From NCBI GenBank assembly GCA_934359255.1, contig CAKRLG010000004.1, forward strand, positions 62,001-126,000: 64,000 bases of DNA. The letters run 5' to 3'. Below, piece after piece: positions 51,851 through 60,518 of the stretch. The DNA is from an uncultured Ruminococcus sp. (lineage in GTDB: Bacteria > Bacillota > Clostridia > Lachnospirales > Lachnospiraceae). Both the position numbers and the translations under genes were made by a program. Below the pieces are notes generated by a model. The model worked only from the letters and a program-made list of their open reading frames with translations, had not been told where the DNA came from and made no database searches. Every line of letters begins with the position of its first letter. The first letter of the stretch is position 1.

Positions 51851-53317
51851 ATGATCAACACACCGGAAGTAAAATTAGGTATCGTAGCCGTAAGCAGAGA
51901 CTGTTTCCCGATCACCCTGTCCGAGTCAAGAAGAAAAGCAGTGGCAGCAGCTTATAAGGGAGAACTGTACGAATGTCCAACCGTAGTAGAGAGTGAACTG
52001 GATATGCAGAAAGCCCTGAAAGAGGTGCAGGAAGCAGGATGTAATGCCCTGGTTGTCTATCTTGGAAACTTCGGTCCGGAGACCGCAGAGACTCTGCTGG
52101 TAAAATATTTTGACGGACCGTGTATGGTGGTTGCGGCAGCAGAAGAGCATGGAGACAATCTGGTACAGGGACGTGGAGATGCATATTGTGGTATGCTGAA
52201 CGCAAGCTACAACCTGCAGCTTCGCAATCTGAAAGCATATATCCCGGAATATCCGGTAGGAACACCGGAAGAAGTCGCTGAGATGATGGAAGAGTTTGTT
52301 CCGATTGCAAGAGCCGTTGTTGGTCTGAAAGATCTGAAAATTATCACTTTCGGTCCGCGTCCACAGGACTTTATGGCTTGTAATGCACCGATCAAACAGC
52401 TGTTCAATCTGGGTGTGGAGATCGAAGAAAACTCCGAACTGGATCTGTTCGAAGCATTCCACAAACATGACGGAGACGAAAGAATCCCGGCAGTCGTTGC
52501 AGATATGGAAAAAGAACTGGGGGATGGAAACAACAAACCGACGATTCTTCCCAAACTGGCACAGTATGAGCTGACCCTTCTTGACTGGATCGAAGCACAT
52601 AAAGGATCCAGAAAATACGTTGCCATCGCAGGAAAATGCTGGCCGGCATTCCAGACACAGTTCGGTTTTGTTCCGTGCTATGTCAACAGCCGTCTGACCG
52701 GAAGAGGCATCCCGGTATCCTGTGAGGTGGATATCTATGGCGCACTGAGTGAATTTATCGGAACAATGGTAAGTAACGATGCCGTAACTCTGCTGGATAT
52801 CAACAACACCGTACCGGCAGATATGTATGAAGGCGAAATTAAAGGTAAATATAATTATACACACAAAGATACATTTATGGGATTCCACTGTGGCAATACC
52901 ACAACCGGAAAACTGACTTCCTGCTCCATGAAATATCAGCTGATCATGGCAAGATCTCTTCCGGAAGAGGTGACACAGGGAACACTGGAAGGAGATATCG
53001 TACCTGGAGATATCACATTCTTCCGTCTGCAGAGTACTGCTGACGGAAAACTGCGTGCTTATGTGGCAAATGGTGAAGTGCTTCCGGTTGCAACCCGTTC
53101 CTTCGGTGGCATCGGTATCTTCGCAATCCCGGAGATGGGAAGATTCTATCGTCATGAACTAATCGAAAAAGGCTACCCACATCACGGAGCAGTTGCATTC
53201 GGACACTATGGAAAAGCACTGTTTGAAGTGTTCAAATACATCGGTGTAACACCGGATGAGATCGGATACAACCATCCGAAGGGAGACAGATATCTGACAG
53301 AAAATCCTTTCGCATAA
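51851..53317 (+). CDS. L-fucose/L-arabinose-isomerase-fold sugar isomerase
   Basis: 488 residues of the FucI/AraA-related superfamily: EAGCNALVVYLGNFGPE, EHGDNLVQGRGDAYCGML, KCWPAFQTQFGFVPCYVNSRL, CEVDIYGALSEFIG and GHYGKALFEVFKYIG fit the fold, with likely metal ligands Glu, Asp and His in the second half. It is not the classical XylA. Its place before xylulokinase and behind a ROK/XylR-type regulator suggests it yields a ketopentose such as D-xylulose, or another ketose accepted by the kinase. AGGAGG is 7 nt before the ATG. Confidence 0.82.
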   Translation: MINTPEVKLGIVAVSRDCFPITLSESRRKAVAAAYKGELYECPTVVESELDMQKALKEVQEAGCNALVVYLGNFGPETAETLLVKYFDGPCMVVAAAEEHGDNLVQGRGDAYCGMLNASYNLQLRNLKAYIPEYPVGTPEEVAEMMEEFVPIARAVVGLKDLKIITFGPRPQDFMACNAPIKQLFNLGVEIEENSELDLFEAFHKHDGDERIPAVVADMEKELGDGNNKPTILPKLAQYELTLLDWIEAHKGSRKYVAIAGKCWPAFQTQFGFVPCYVNSRLTGRGIPVSCEVDIYGALSEFIGTMVSNDAVTLLDINNTVPADMYEGEIKGKYNYTHKDTFMGFHCGNTTTGKLTSCSMKYQLIMARSLPEEVTQGTLEGDIVPGDITFFRLQSTADGKLRAYVANGEVLPVATRSFGGIGIFAIPEMGRFYRHELIEKGYPHHGAVAFGHYGKALFEVFKYIGVTPDEIGYNHPKGDRYLTENPFA

Positions 53318-53357
53318 TTTGTATAAAAGCAGAAAAGTAAAAAGAAGTCAGGAGATG

Positions 53358-53388
53358 GAGCGTGTTTGAAGGTGTTTTGAACACGCTC
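53358..53388. repeat. Hairpin between isomerase-like gene and xylB
   Basis: GAGCGTGTT (53358-53366) pairs with AACACGCTC (53380-53388). The left arm shares GAGCGTGTTTGAA with 44602 and resembles the ends of the element at 54908. No T-run, so it is more likely a processing or stability hairpin or a solo repeat than a terminator. Confidence 0.6.
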
Positions 53389-53438
53389 TCATCAATCAGA
53401 GAAGAATATACAGTTAGGAAGTATACAGGAGGAGAAAG

Positions 53439-54911
53439 ATGAAATATTATATTGGCGTAGACCTTGGAACATCTGCGGTAAAACTTCTGCTGATGGATCA
53501 GGAAGGACAGGTTGTCAATATCGTATCCAGAGAATATCCGCTGTCTTTCCCACATCCGGGCTGGTCAGAACAGAATCCGGAAGACTGGTGGGAACAGTCG
53601 AAAGAAGGAATCCGGGAACTGATCAGTAAGATCGATGCAGCAGAGGTGGCAGGTATCAGTTTTGGCGGACAGATGCATGGGCTGGTTATTCTGGACGAGA
53701 AGGATCAGGTGATCCGTCCGGCGATTCTGTGGAACGACGGGCGAACTACAAAAGAAACCGATTATCTGAATCAGGTGATCGGCAAAGAAAAACTGTCTGA
53801 ATATACGGCGAATATCGCATTTGCCGGATTTACCGCACCGAAGCTTCTGTGGGTAAAAGAAAATGAGCCGGATAATTTTGCAAAGATTTGTAAAATTATG
53901 CTTCCGAAAGATTACCTGGCGTACTGCCTGACCGGTGTACATTGCTGTGATTACTCCGATGCGTCCGGTATGCTTCTGCTGGATGTGAAAAATAAATGCT
54001 GGTCAGAACAGATGCTGGAAATCTGTGGTGTCACCAGAGAACAGATGCCGGAACTTTTTGAGAGCTATGAAAAAGTGGGCACATTAAAACCGGAGGTGGC
54101 AAAAGAGCTGGGACTGCCGGAAACCTGTCTGGTGGCAGCGGGTGCCGGAGATAATGCGGCAGCAGCTGTGGGAACCGGTACAGTGGGAGATGGTCAGTGC
54201 AATGTATCTCTGGGAACCAGCGGAACAATCTTTATTTCCAGTGAGAACTTCGGCGTGGATCCACATAATGCCCTGCATGCATTTGCCCATGCGGACGGAC
54301 ATTATCATCTGATGGGATGCATGCTGAGTGCGGCATCCTGCAATAAATGGTGGATGGATACCATTATCGGAACAAAAGATTATGGAAAAGAGCAGGAAAC
54401 AATTGAAAATCTGGGGGAAAATCATGTATTCTTCTTACCGTATCTGATGGGAGAACGTTCGCCACATAACGATCCGCAGGCAAGAGGTACTTTTATCGGT
54501 ATGTCTATGGATACCAGCCGTGCGGATATGACACAGGCGGTTCTGGAAGGCGTGGCGTTTGCGATCCGTGATTCTTTTGAGATAGCAAAATCTCTGGGGA
54601 TTCATATCGAGAGAACCAGGATCTGCGGTGGTGGAGCGAAGAGCCCACTGTGGAGAAAGATTATTGCCAATGTACTGAATATCAAAGTGGACCGGATCGC
54701 CTCCGAGGAAGGACCGGCCCTTGGCGGTGCCATGCTTGCTGCAGTTGCGGATGGAACCTTTGCATCTGTGGAAGAGGCGGCTGCAAGGATCGTGAAAGTG
54801 GTGGAAACCGTAGAACCGGATCCGGAGATCGCAGCAAAATACGAGACACAGTATCGGAAATTTGAGCAGATCTATCCGACGGTGAAAGCGTTATTCCCGA
54901 AGATTTCCTAG
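53439..54911 (+). CDS. xylB: Xylulokinase
   Basis: 490-residue FGGY kinase that phosphorylates D-xylulose to D-xylulose 5-phosphate for the pentose phosphate pathway. N-terminal GVDLGTSAVK, the sugar-binding GQMHGLV (about 78) and LWNDGRT motifs, the conserved GAGDNAAAAVGTG, and the C-terminal GGGAKSPLWRKI are typical of XylB. AGGAGG is 6-7 nt before the ATG. Cotranscribed with the isomerase-like gene 121 nt upstream. The stop codon overlaps the left arm of the hairpin element at 54908. Confidence 0.94.
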   Translation: MKYYIGVDLGTSAVKLLLMDQEGQVVNIVSREYPLSFPHPGWSEQNPEDWWEQSKEGIRELISKIDAAEVAGISFGGQMHGLVILDEKDQVIRPAILWNDGRTTKETDYLNQVIGKEKLSEYTANIAFAGFTAPKLLWVKENEPDNFAKICKIMLPKDYLAYCLTGVHCCDYSDASGMLLLDVKNKCWSEQMLEICGVTREQMPELFESYEKVGTLKPEVAKELGLPETCLVAAGAGDNAAAAVGTGTVGDGQCNVSLGTSGTIFISSENFGVDPHNALHAFAHADGHYHLMGCMLSAASCNKWWMDTIIGTKDYGKEQETIENLGENHVFFLPYLMGERSPHNDPQARGTFIGMSMDTSRADMTQAVLEGVAFAIRDSFEIAKSLGIHIERTRICGGGAKSPLWRKIIANVLNIKVDRIASEEGPALGGAMLAAVADGTFASVEEAAARIVKVVETVEPDPEIAAKYETQYRKFEQIYPTVKALFPKIS

Positions 54912-55073
54912 AGCGTGTCTGAAAAAGGCTTTTCGTGAGTTGCGAGTCCCAGTTTGTGGGAGATTTTATCCGAATGAGGGAGGCGTAGCGGGCTACGGCA
55001 ACCGAATGAGGGTAAAATCTCCCGCAAACTGGGGCTTGCAGATTGCGGAAATGATTTTTCAGACATGCTCTAG
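54908..55073. repeat. Long imperfect hairpin element sharing the centre of element B
   Basis: Two arms of about 80 nt pair imperfectly; the outer 19 nt (CTAGAGC.TGTCTGAAAAA, 54908-54926 with 55055-55073) differ at one base, and an inner CCCAGTTTG.GGGAGATTTTA pairs with its complement. The centre is AGGCGTAGCGGGCTACG, identical over 17 nt to the centre of element B (20209-20225), though the arms differ. It begins in the xylB stop codon. Confidence 0.75.
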
Positions 55074-55111
55074 ATACAGAATAATACAGACAATAAAGTG
55101 ATGAAAAAAAC

Positions 55112-55152
55112 GGGCAGGAAACTAGTTTCAGATAGTATTCCTGCCTGCTTTT
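55112..55152 (+). terminator. Intrinsic terminator of the isomerase-xylB operon
   Basis: GGCAGGAA (55113-55120) pairs with TTCCTGCC (55138-55145), followed by TGCTTTTA. It lies beyond the hairpin element. Confidence 0.7.
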
Positions 55153-55156
55153 ACAT

Positions 55157-55185
55157 TTGTGCTTTATACAGAAAACATATATAAT
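55157..55185 (+). promoter_or_regulatory. Promoter of the PatB-type aminotransferase gene
   Basis: TTGTGC (55157-55162), 17-bp spacer, TATAAT (55180-55185). Confidence 0.55.
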
Positions 55186-55252
55186 AGAGATAACTGTGAA
55201 GGTGTGGGGCAGTTATTGATAAGAGTAATTATATACATGGAGGTTTTTACAA

Positions 55253-56467
55253 ATGAAATACGATTTTACAACAATCATGGATCGTCACGGTATGGATGCG
55301 ATTGCGGTAGATGGTCTCAGTGAAGACGGACAGGGAAGTCCGGCGAAACCAAAAGAGGGATTTGATATTATTCCGATGTGGGTTGCGGATATGAATTTTG
55401 CGACAGTACCGACGGTACAGGAGGCAATTACGGAGCGAGTAAAGCATCCGGCATTTGGGTATTTTGCACCGCGGGAAGAGTATTTTCAGGAGATTATCGA
55501 CTGGCAGATGAAACGAAACGGAGTAGAGGGACTGACTGCGGAGGCAATCGGGTATGAAAATGGTGTACTCGGCGGTGTTCTGTCTACGTTACAGGCATTT
55601 GCAAGTCCGGGGGATGCAGTGCTTTTGCACAGCCCGACTTATATCGGATTTACCGGATGTATCGGAAATTATGGATATAAGATGATTCACAGTCCACTGA
55701 AAAAAGATGCGGAAGGAATCTGGAGGATGGATTATGAAGATATGGATGCGAAGATCAAAGAGCATCATATCCATGTAGCAGTCTTCTGTAATCCTCATAA
55801 CCCGTGTGGCCGGGTATGGGAACGCTGGGAGATTGAAAAAGCGATGGAAGTATATAAGGCCAATGACTGCGTGGTTATCTCTGATGAGATCTGGTCAGAT
55901 CTGATCCTGGAAGGATATCATCATACGCCGGCACAGTCTGTCAGCGAGGATGCGAGAAACCGCACCGTGGCGATGTATGCGCCGAGCAAAACCTTTAACC
56001 TGGCAGGCCTGGTGGGAAGTTATCATATCATTTACAATTCCTATCTTCGTGACCGGGTGATGGCAGCCAGCAGTAAATCACACTATAATGCGATGAATGT
56101 ACTTTCCATGTATGCACTGATCGGTGCATATAAACCGGAAGGCTATGAGTGGGTGGATGAACTGTGCCGGGTACTGAGCGGAAATGTTTCCTATGCCTGC
56201 GATTTCATCAAAGAACACTTTCCAGGTGTCACATTAAGCCGCCCGCAGGGAACCTATATGCTGTTCCTGGACTGTGAAGAATGGTGTAAGACACATGAAA
56301 AAACCATCGACGAGGTCCTCAAAGCCGGTTGGGATGTAGGTGTGGCATGGCAGGACGGCCGCCCGTTCTTTGCCCCGTACGGCATCCGCGTAAACCTGGC
56401 ACTGCCACTCAGCAGAGTGCAGGAAGCTTTTGAACGGCTGAAAAAATATGTGTTTGTAGATAAATAA
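55253..56467 (+). CDS. PatB/MalY-type PLP aminotransferase or cystathionine beta-lyase
   Basis: 404 residues, fold-type I PLP enzyme. The N-terminal PMWVADMNFATVP, GYFAPREEY, NPHNPCGRVW, SDEIWSDLIL and the PLP Lys in APSKTFNLAGL are typical of the MalY/PatB branch, many of which cleave cystathionine (C-S lyase). Cytosolic sulfur amino-acid metabolism is likely, but transamination cannot be excluded. GGAGG is about 9-10 nt before the ATG. Monocistronic. Confidence 0.9.
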   Translation: MKYDFTTIMDRHGMDAIAVDGLSEDGQGSPAKPKEGFDIIPMWVADMNFATVPTVQEAITERVKHPAFGYFAPREEYFQEIIDWQMKRNGVEGLTAEAIGYENGVLGGVLSTLQAFASPGDAVLLHSPTYIGFTGCIGNYGYKMIHSPLKKDAEGIWRMDYEDMDAKIKEHHIHVAVFCNPHNPCGRVWERWEIEKAMEVYKANDCVVISDEIWSDLILEGYHHTPAQSVSEDARNRTVAMYAPSKTFNLAGLVGSYHIIYNSYLRDRVMAASSKSHYNAMNVLSMYALIGAYKPEGYEWVDELCRVLSGNVSYACDFIKEHFPGVTLSRPQGTYMLFLDCEEWCKTHEKTIDEVLKAGWDVGVAWQDGRPFFAPYGIRVNLALPLSRVQEAFERLKKYVFVDK

Positions 56468-56571
56468 TAATCTGAATATGCGGAGAGTCGTGAGAACGAA
56501 AAACCTGTCCTTTATCCGGCTATAGAATGGGACATAGACGAAAAGGTGAGGAAGATATCGAAAAAACACCA

Positions 56572-56617
56572 GTGTCAAGAAAAAATACTTGACACCCATA
56601 AAAGATTGTTGTATGAT
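56572..56617 (+). promoter_or_regulatory. ylxM-ffh promoter with an inverted repeat over the -35
   Basis: TTGACA (56589-56594), 17-bp spacer, TATGAT (56612-56617). GTGTCAAG (56572-56579) and CTTGACAC (56588-56595) form a perfect 8+8 inverted repeat 8 bp apart, overlapping the -35. Transcription would start about 56624, only 4-10 nt before the likely start codons. Confidence 0.65.
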
Positions 56618-56633
56618 GTCCAAGGTGATGAAC

Positions 56634-56978
56634 ATGGATGCGCTTGCGAGACAGGCATTGTTATATGATTTTTATGGCGAACTGCTGACGGAGCATCAGC
56701 AGAATGTTTACGAAGATGTTGTGTTGAATGATTATTCGCTCAGCGAGGTGGCGCAGGATCAGGGAATCAGCCGGCAGGGGGTTCATGATCTGGTGAAGCG
56801 CAGTACCAGAATACTGGAAGAATATGAAGAAAAACTGCATCTGGTAGAAAAGTTCGTAGCGGTCCGCGAGAAGGTACATGAGATTCACGGACTGACACAA
56901 CACTATGAGGAAAAAGATCTGAATCAGGTGATGAACCGGATCGAGACTTTATCCCACAGCATATTAGAGGAGTTATAA
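56634..56978 (+). CDS. ylxM: YlxM/p13-type helix-turn-helix protein
   Basis: About 114 residues. YlxM family, a small HTH protein always near ffh and thought to affect SRP assembly or expression: ALLYDFYGELLTEHQQNVYEDVVLNDYSLSEVAQDQGISRQGVHDLVKRS. The start is uncertain: ATG 56634 has AAGGTG 7-8 nt upstream; ATG 56628 is adjacent; the frame is open to 56589 but that reaches into the promoter. ffh begins 3 nt after its stop. Confidence 0.88.
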   Translation: MDALARQALLYDFYGELLTEHQQNVYEDVVLNDYSLSEVAQDQGISRQGVHDLVKRSTRILEEYEEKLHLVEKFVAVREKVHEIHGLTQHYEEKDLNQVMNRIETLSHSILEEL

Positions 56979-56981
56979 TAC

Positions 56982-58328
56982 ATGGCATTTGAAAGTTTAA
57001 CTGAAAAACTGCAGAATGTATTCAAAAACCTGAGAAGCAAAGGCCGTCTGACCGAGGCAGATGTAAAGGTAGCGTTAAAAGAAGTTAAGATGGCACTTCT
57101 GGAAGCAGATGTCAGTTTTAAAGTGGTAAAACAGTTTATCAAAGCGGTACAGGAACGTGCGATCGGTCAGGACGTAATGAACGGACTGAACCCGGGGCAG
57201 ATGGTGATCAAGATCGTAAATGATGAGCTGGTGTCTCTGATGGGAAGTGAGACCACAGAGATCGCGCTGCGTCCGGCAGGAGAAATTACTGTTATCATGA
57301 TGGCAGGTCTTCAGGGTGCAGGTAAGACAACAACCACAGCAAAGATTGCCGGAAAGCTGAAAGCAAAAGGCAGAAAGCCATTGCTTGTAGCCTGTGATGT
57401 CTATCGTCCGGCAGCGATCACACAGCTGCAGATCAACGGTGAAAAACAGGGTGTGGAAGTTTTCTCGATGGGAGACAAACAGAACCCGGTAAACATCGCC
57501 AAAGCAGCGATTGAACATGCAAAGAATCAGAACTTTAACGTTGTGATCCTTGATACTGCCGGTCGTCTTCATGTAGATGAAGATATGATGCAGGAACTGA
57601 TCCGGATCAAAGAAGAAGTCAACGTGGATCAGACCATTCTGGTAGTTGATGCGATGACCGGTCAGGATGCAGTCAATGTGGCAGAATCCTTCAATCAGAA
57701 GGTGGGCATTGACGGCGTGATTTTAACAAAGATGGATGGTGACACCCGAGGCGGTGCGGCACTTTCTATCAAAGCGATCAGCGGAAAACCGATTCTGTAT
57801 GTAGGTATGGGAGAGAAACTTTCCGATCTCGAACAGTTCTACCCGGATCGTATGGCTTCCCGTATTCTGGGAATGGGCGATGTGATGAGTCTGATTGAAA
57901 AGGCTCAGCAGAACATTGATGAAGACAAAGCCCGCGAGATGGAACAGAAGATCAAGAAAGCCACCTTTGGTTTTGACGATTATCTGGAGAGCATGAACCA
58001 GATGAAGAACATGGGCGGTATTTCCAGCGTATTGAACATGCTTCCCGGACTGGGAAACAAAGCAAAAGACATCGAGGGTATGATCGATGAGAAAGACATG
58101 GCAAGAAAAGAAGCCATCATCCTTTCCATGACTCCGAAAGAAAGAGCCAACCCGGATCTTTTGAACCCGTCCAGAAAGAAACGAATCGCTCAGGGCGCAG
58201 GTGTAGACATTGCGGAAGTCAACCGGATGGTCAAACAGTTTGATCAGACCAGAAAAATGATGAAACAGATGCCCGGCATGCTGGGTGGTAAAAGCGGTAA
58301 AAGAGGCGGCTTTAAGCTTCCCTTTTAA
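56982..58328 (+). CDS. ffh: Signal recognition particle protein Ffh
   Basis: 448 residues. N domain, GTPase with GLQGAGKTTTTAKIAG (about 108-123), DVYRPAAITQL, DTAGRLHVDEDMM, TKMDGDTRGGAALS and GMGEKLSDLEQF, then the Met-rich M domain (about 300-430) that binds signal sequences and SRP RNA, ending in a basic Gly/Lys tail. Works with FtsY (37158). Translationally close to ylxM. The SRP RNA gene is not seen here. Confidence 0.97.
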   Translation: MAFESLTEKLQNVFKNLRSKGRLTEADVKVALKEVKMALLEADVSFKVVKQFIKAVQERAIGQDVMNGLNPGQMVIKIVNDELVSLMGSETTEIALRPAGEITVIMMAGLQGAGKTTTTAKIAGKLKAKGRKPLLVACDVYRPAAITQLQINGEKQGVEVFSMGDKQNPVNIAKAAIEHAKNQNFNVVILDTAGRLHVDEDMMQELIRIKEEVNVDQTILVVDAMTGQDAVNVAESFNQKVGIDGVILTKMDGDTRGGAALSIKAISGKPILYVGMGEKLSDLEQFYPDRMASRILGMGDVMSLIEKAQQNIDEDKAREMEQKIKKATFGFDDYLESMNQMKNMGGISSVLNMLPGLGNKAKDIEGMIDEKDMARKEAIILSMTPKERANPDLLNPSRKKRIAQGAGVDIAEVNRMVKQFDQTRKMMKQMPGMLGGKSGKRGGFKLPF

Positions 58329-58380
58329 ATAAACAAATAAAACTATAATAAACAAGGATAACCTTAAGGAGGAAATTAAA

Positions 58381-58626
58381 ATGGCAGTAAAAATCAGACT
58401 GAGAAGAATGGGTCAGAAAAAAGCACCTTTCTATAGAATCATCGTTGCAGATTCCAGATCCCCAAGAGACGGAAGATTCATCGAAGAGATCGGAACATAC
58501 GATCCTACCTGTGATCCGAGCGTATACAAAGTAGACGAAGAAGCAGCTAAAAAATGGCTGGCAAACGGTGCTCAGCCTACAGAAGTTGTAAGCAAAATCT
58601 TCAAATTAGCCGGTATCGAAAAATAA
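58381..58626 (+). CDS. rpsP: 30S ribosomal protein S16
   Basis: 81 residues. Family pattern [42 protein letters not shown] (split here by position 1-42) and [14 protein letters not shown]. Component of the small subunit, needed for its assembly. AAGGAGG is 7-8 nt before the ATG. Follows ffh as in most Firmicutes. Confidence 0.97.
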   Translation: MAVKIRLRRMGQKKAPFYRIIVADSRSPRDGRFIEEIGTYDPTCDPSVYKVDEEAAKKWLANGAQPTEVVSKIFKLAGIEK

Positions 58627-58754
58627 TGCAGAACCGCCAGGGACTGCTGAATTATGTTGTTACTGTTCATAATTTGCTATGAGCAGTAATATCGTTTTTG
58701 CCTGATGCATTTCCATCTCAGAGAAATGCTTTGACAAATACGTGGAGGTGCGTA

Positions 58755-58985
58755 ATGAAAGATTTAGTAGAAGTAATTGCAAAATCCCTCGTAGACCATC
58801 CGGAAGAAGTGGTAGTAACCCAGACTGAAGAGAGCAATGCGATTTTAGTAGAATTGAAGGTGGCACCTTCCGATATGGGCAAGGTGATTGGCCGTCAGGG
58901 ACGCATCGCAAAGGCAATCCGAACTGTGGTAAAAGCTGCTTCCTCTAAATGTGATAAGAAGGTTGTAGTTGAAATTCTGCAATAG
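58755..58985 (+). CDS. khpA: KH-domain RNA-binding protein KhpA (YlqC)
   Basis: 76 residues. Single KH domain with the GxxG loop in MGKVIGRQGRIAKAIR. KhpA usually pairs with KhpB/Jag in small-RNA binding and control of cell division and elongation. GGAGG is 7 nt before ATG 58755; the longer frame from 58698 lacks a site. Conserved place between rpsP and rimM. Confidence 0.95.
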   Translation: MKDLVEVIAKSLVDHPEEVVVTQTEESNAILVELKVAPSDMGKVIGRQGRIAKAIRTVVKAASSKCDKKVVVEILQ

Positions 58986-58997
58986 CTGAAAATATGA

Positions 58998-59025
58998 GGA
59001 TATAGCCACTGGCTATATCCTTTTT
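58998..59025 (+). terminator. Terminator between khpA and rimM
   Basis: GGATATAGCC pairs perfectly with GGCTATATCC around ACT, followed by TTTTT. It would reduce read-through into rimM-trmD, splitting the operon in expression level. Confidence 0.88.
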
Positions 59026-59084
59026 CATTCATTTCCGCGGGTAACAAATATCGTTGGAAACAGGAAACAAAGAGGAGTAGAGAT

Positions 59085-59591
59085 ATGGAACAATTGCTGC
59101 AGGTTGGAGTGATCTCCAGCACTCACGGGATCCGGGGAGAAGTGAAAGTATTTCCTACTACAGACGATCCAAATCGATTCAGAAAATTAAAGCAGGTGAT
59201 TCTGGATACCGGAAGAGAACAGAAGGACCTGGAAATCGAAGGGGTAAAATTTTTCAAACAGTTTGTGATTCTGAAATTTAAGGGCATTGATAATATCAAT
59301 GACATCGAAAAATATAAAGGGAAGAGCCTGTATGTGACCAGAGAACATGCAGTGAAATTAAAAAAAGATGAGTATTTTATTGCGGATCTGATTGATATGC
59401 AGGTAGAACTTGAGGATGGTACTGCATTTGGAGTTCTGACAGATGTGATGCAGACAGGGGCAAATGATGTGTATTGTATCCAGACAGAGGAACATGGAGA
59501 GGTTCTGATCCCGGCAATCAAAGACTGCATCCTTGACGTGGATGTGGAAGCAAGAAAAATGAAAATTCATCTGATGGATGGTCTGATCTGA
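59085..59591 (+). CDS. rimM: Ribosome maturation factor RimM
   Basis: 168 residues. N-terminal RimM domain ([26 protein letters not shown]) and C-terminal PRC-barrel (about 95-168; [37 protein letters not shown]). Assists 16S rRNA processing and S19 assembly. AGAGGAG is 6-7 nt before the ATG. Adjacent to trmD. Confidence 0.96.
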   Translation: MEQLLQVGVISSTHGIRGEVKVFPTTDDPNRFRKLKQVILDTGREQKDLEIEGVKFFKQFVILKFKGIDNINDIEKYKGKSLYVTREHAVKLKKDEYFIADLIDMQVELEDGTAFGVLTDVMQTGANDVYCIQTEEHGEVLIPAIKDCILDVDVEARKMKIHLMDGLI

Positions 59592-59681
59592 CCGTTTTTT
59601 GCGAGTACAGATTCAGAGGGGTATCCAAGTTGATAAAAAGCAGCTGTGGAAACGGCTGTATGATTACAGGAAGGAAAGAGT

Positions 59682-60446
59682 ATGCATTATCATGTACTTA
59701 CATTGTTTCCCGAGATGATCGAACAGGGTATGGGAACCAGTATTATGGGACGGGCTATGGAGCAGGGACTGATCCGGCTGACTGCAACGAACATCCGGGA
59801 TTTTTCAACCAATAAACATATGAAAGTGGACGACTATCCATATGGCGGAGGAGCCGGCATGGTGATGCAGGCGGAACCTGTCTACGGAGCGTGGAAACAG
59901 GTGACCGAATCCATCGGATACAAACCACGTGTGATCTACCTGACGCCACAGGGAAAAGTATTTCAGCAGTCGATGGTGGAAGATTTTGCCAGAGAACAGG
60001 ATCTTGTATTCTTGTGCGGGCACTATGAAGGTATTGATGAACGTGTGCTGGAAGAAGTGGTAACTGATTATGTGTCTATCGGTGATTATGTACTGACAGG
60101 CGGGGAGCTTCCGGCACTGGTCATGATGGATGCCATTTCCCGTTTTGTGCCGGGAGTGTTGAATAATGAAGAATCCGCGGAATTTGATTCCTTCCATGAC
60201 AATCTTCTGGAATATCCGCAGTACAGTCGTCCGGCGGAATGGATGGGGAAAAAAGTACCGGATGTACTACTTTCCGGTCACCATGCGAATATTGAAAAAT
60301 GGAGAAGGGAGCAGTCTATCCTGCGAACTCTTCAGAACCGTCCGGAGCTTCTGGAAGATGCAGTACTGAGTAAAAAAGAAAAACAGTATCTGGAACAGCT
60401 GCGGAAAAATATGGAGCAAGAGGATCCATCCTCCGGTGAAAAATAA
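59682..60446 (+). CDS. trmD: tRNA (guanine37-N1)-methyltransferase TrmD
   Basis: 254 residues. SPOUT methyltransferase that makes m1G37 next to the anticodon to prevent frameshifting. LTLFPEMIEQG, DDYPYGGGAGMVMQAEP, LCGHYEGIDERV and the trefoil-knot SAM site SIGDYVLTGGELPALVMMDAISR are complete, with the C-terminal tRNA-binding domain. AGGAAGGAAAG precedes the ATG. rplS, which commonly follows trmD, is absent; spoIVA follows instead. Confidence 0.97.
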   Translation: MHYHVLTLFPEMIEQGMGTSIMGRAMEQGLIRLTATNIRDFSTNKHMKVDDYPYGGGAGMVMQAEPVYGAWKQVTESIGYKPRVIYLTPQGKVFQQSMVEDFAREQDLVFLCGHYEGIDERVLEEVVTDYVSIGDYVLTGGELPALVMMDAISRFVPGVLNNEESAEFDSFHDNLLEYPQYSRPAEWMGKKVPDVLLSGHHANIEKWRREQSILRTLQNRPELLEDAVLSKKEKQYLEQLRKNMEQEDPSSGEK

Positions 60447-60470
60447 AAAAATCTGGTATTAGAGAAAATT

Positions 60471-60516
60471 CTTCTCACATATACTGAGTAGTAGTATAGG
60501 TGAGGAGGATTTTTTT
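60471..60516 (+). promoter_or_regulatory. Hairpin plus T-run covering the spoIVA ribosome-binding site
   Basis: CTTCTCAC..TATAC pairs with GTATA..GTGAGGAG (one G-U pair, one bulge). The 3' arm contains the GGAGG (60504-60508) of spoIVA and is followed by seven T (60510-60516), with the ATG at 60519. As RNA it looks both like a terminator and a lid on the ribosome-binding site. Confidence 0.6.
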
Positions 60517-60518
60517 AT

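Noticed and set aside
51926..53155. 409-codon open frame on the minus strand
   Set aside because: Antisense to the isomerase-like gene; composition (many Cys, His, Phe) is typical of a shadow frame.
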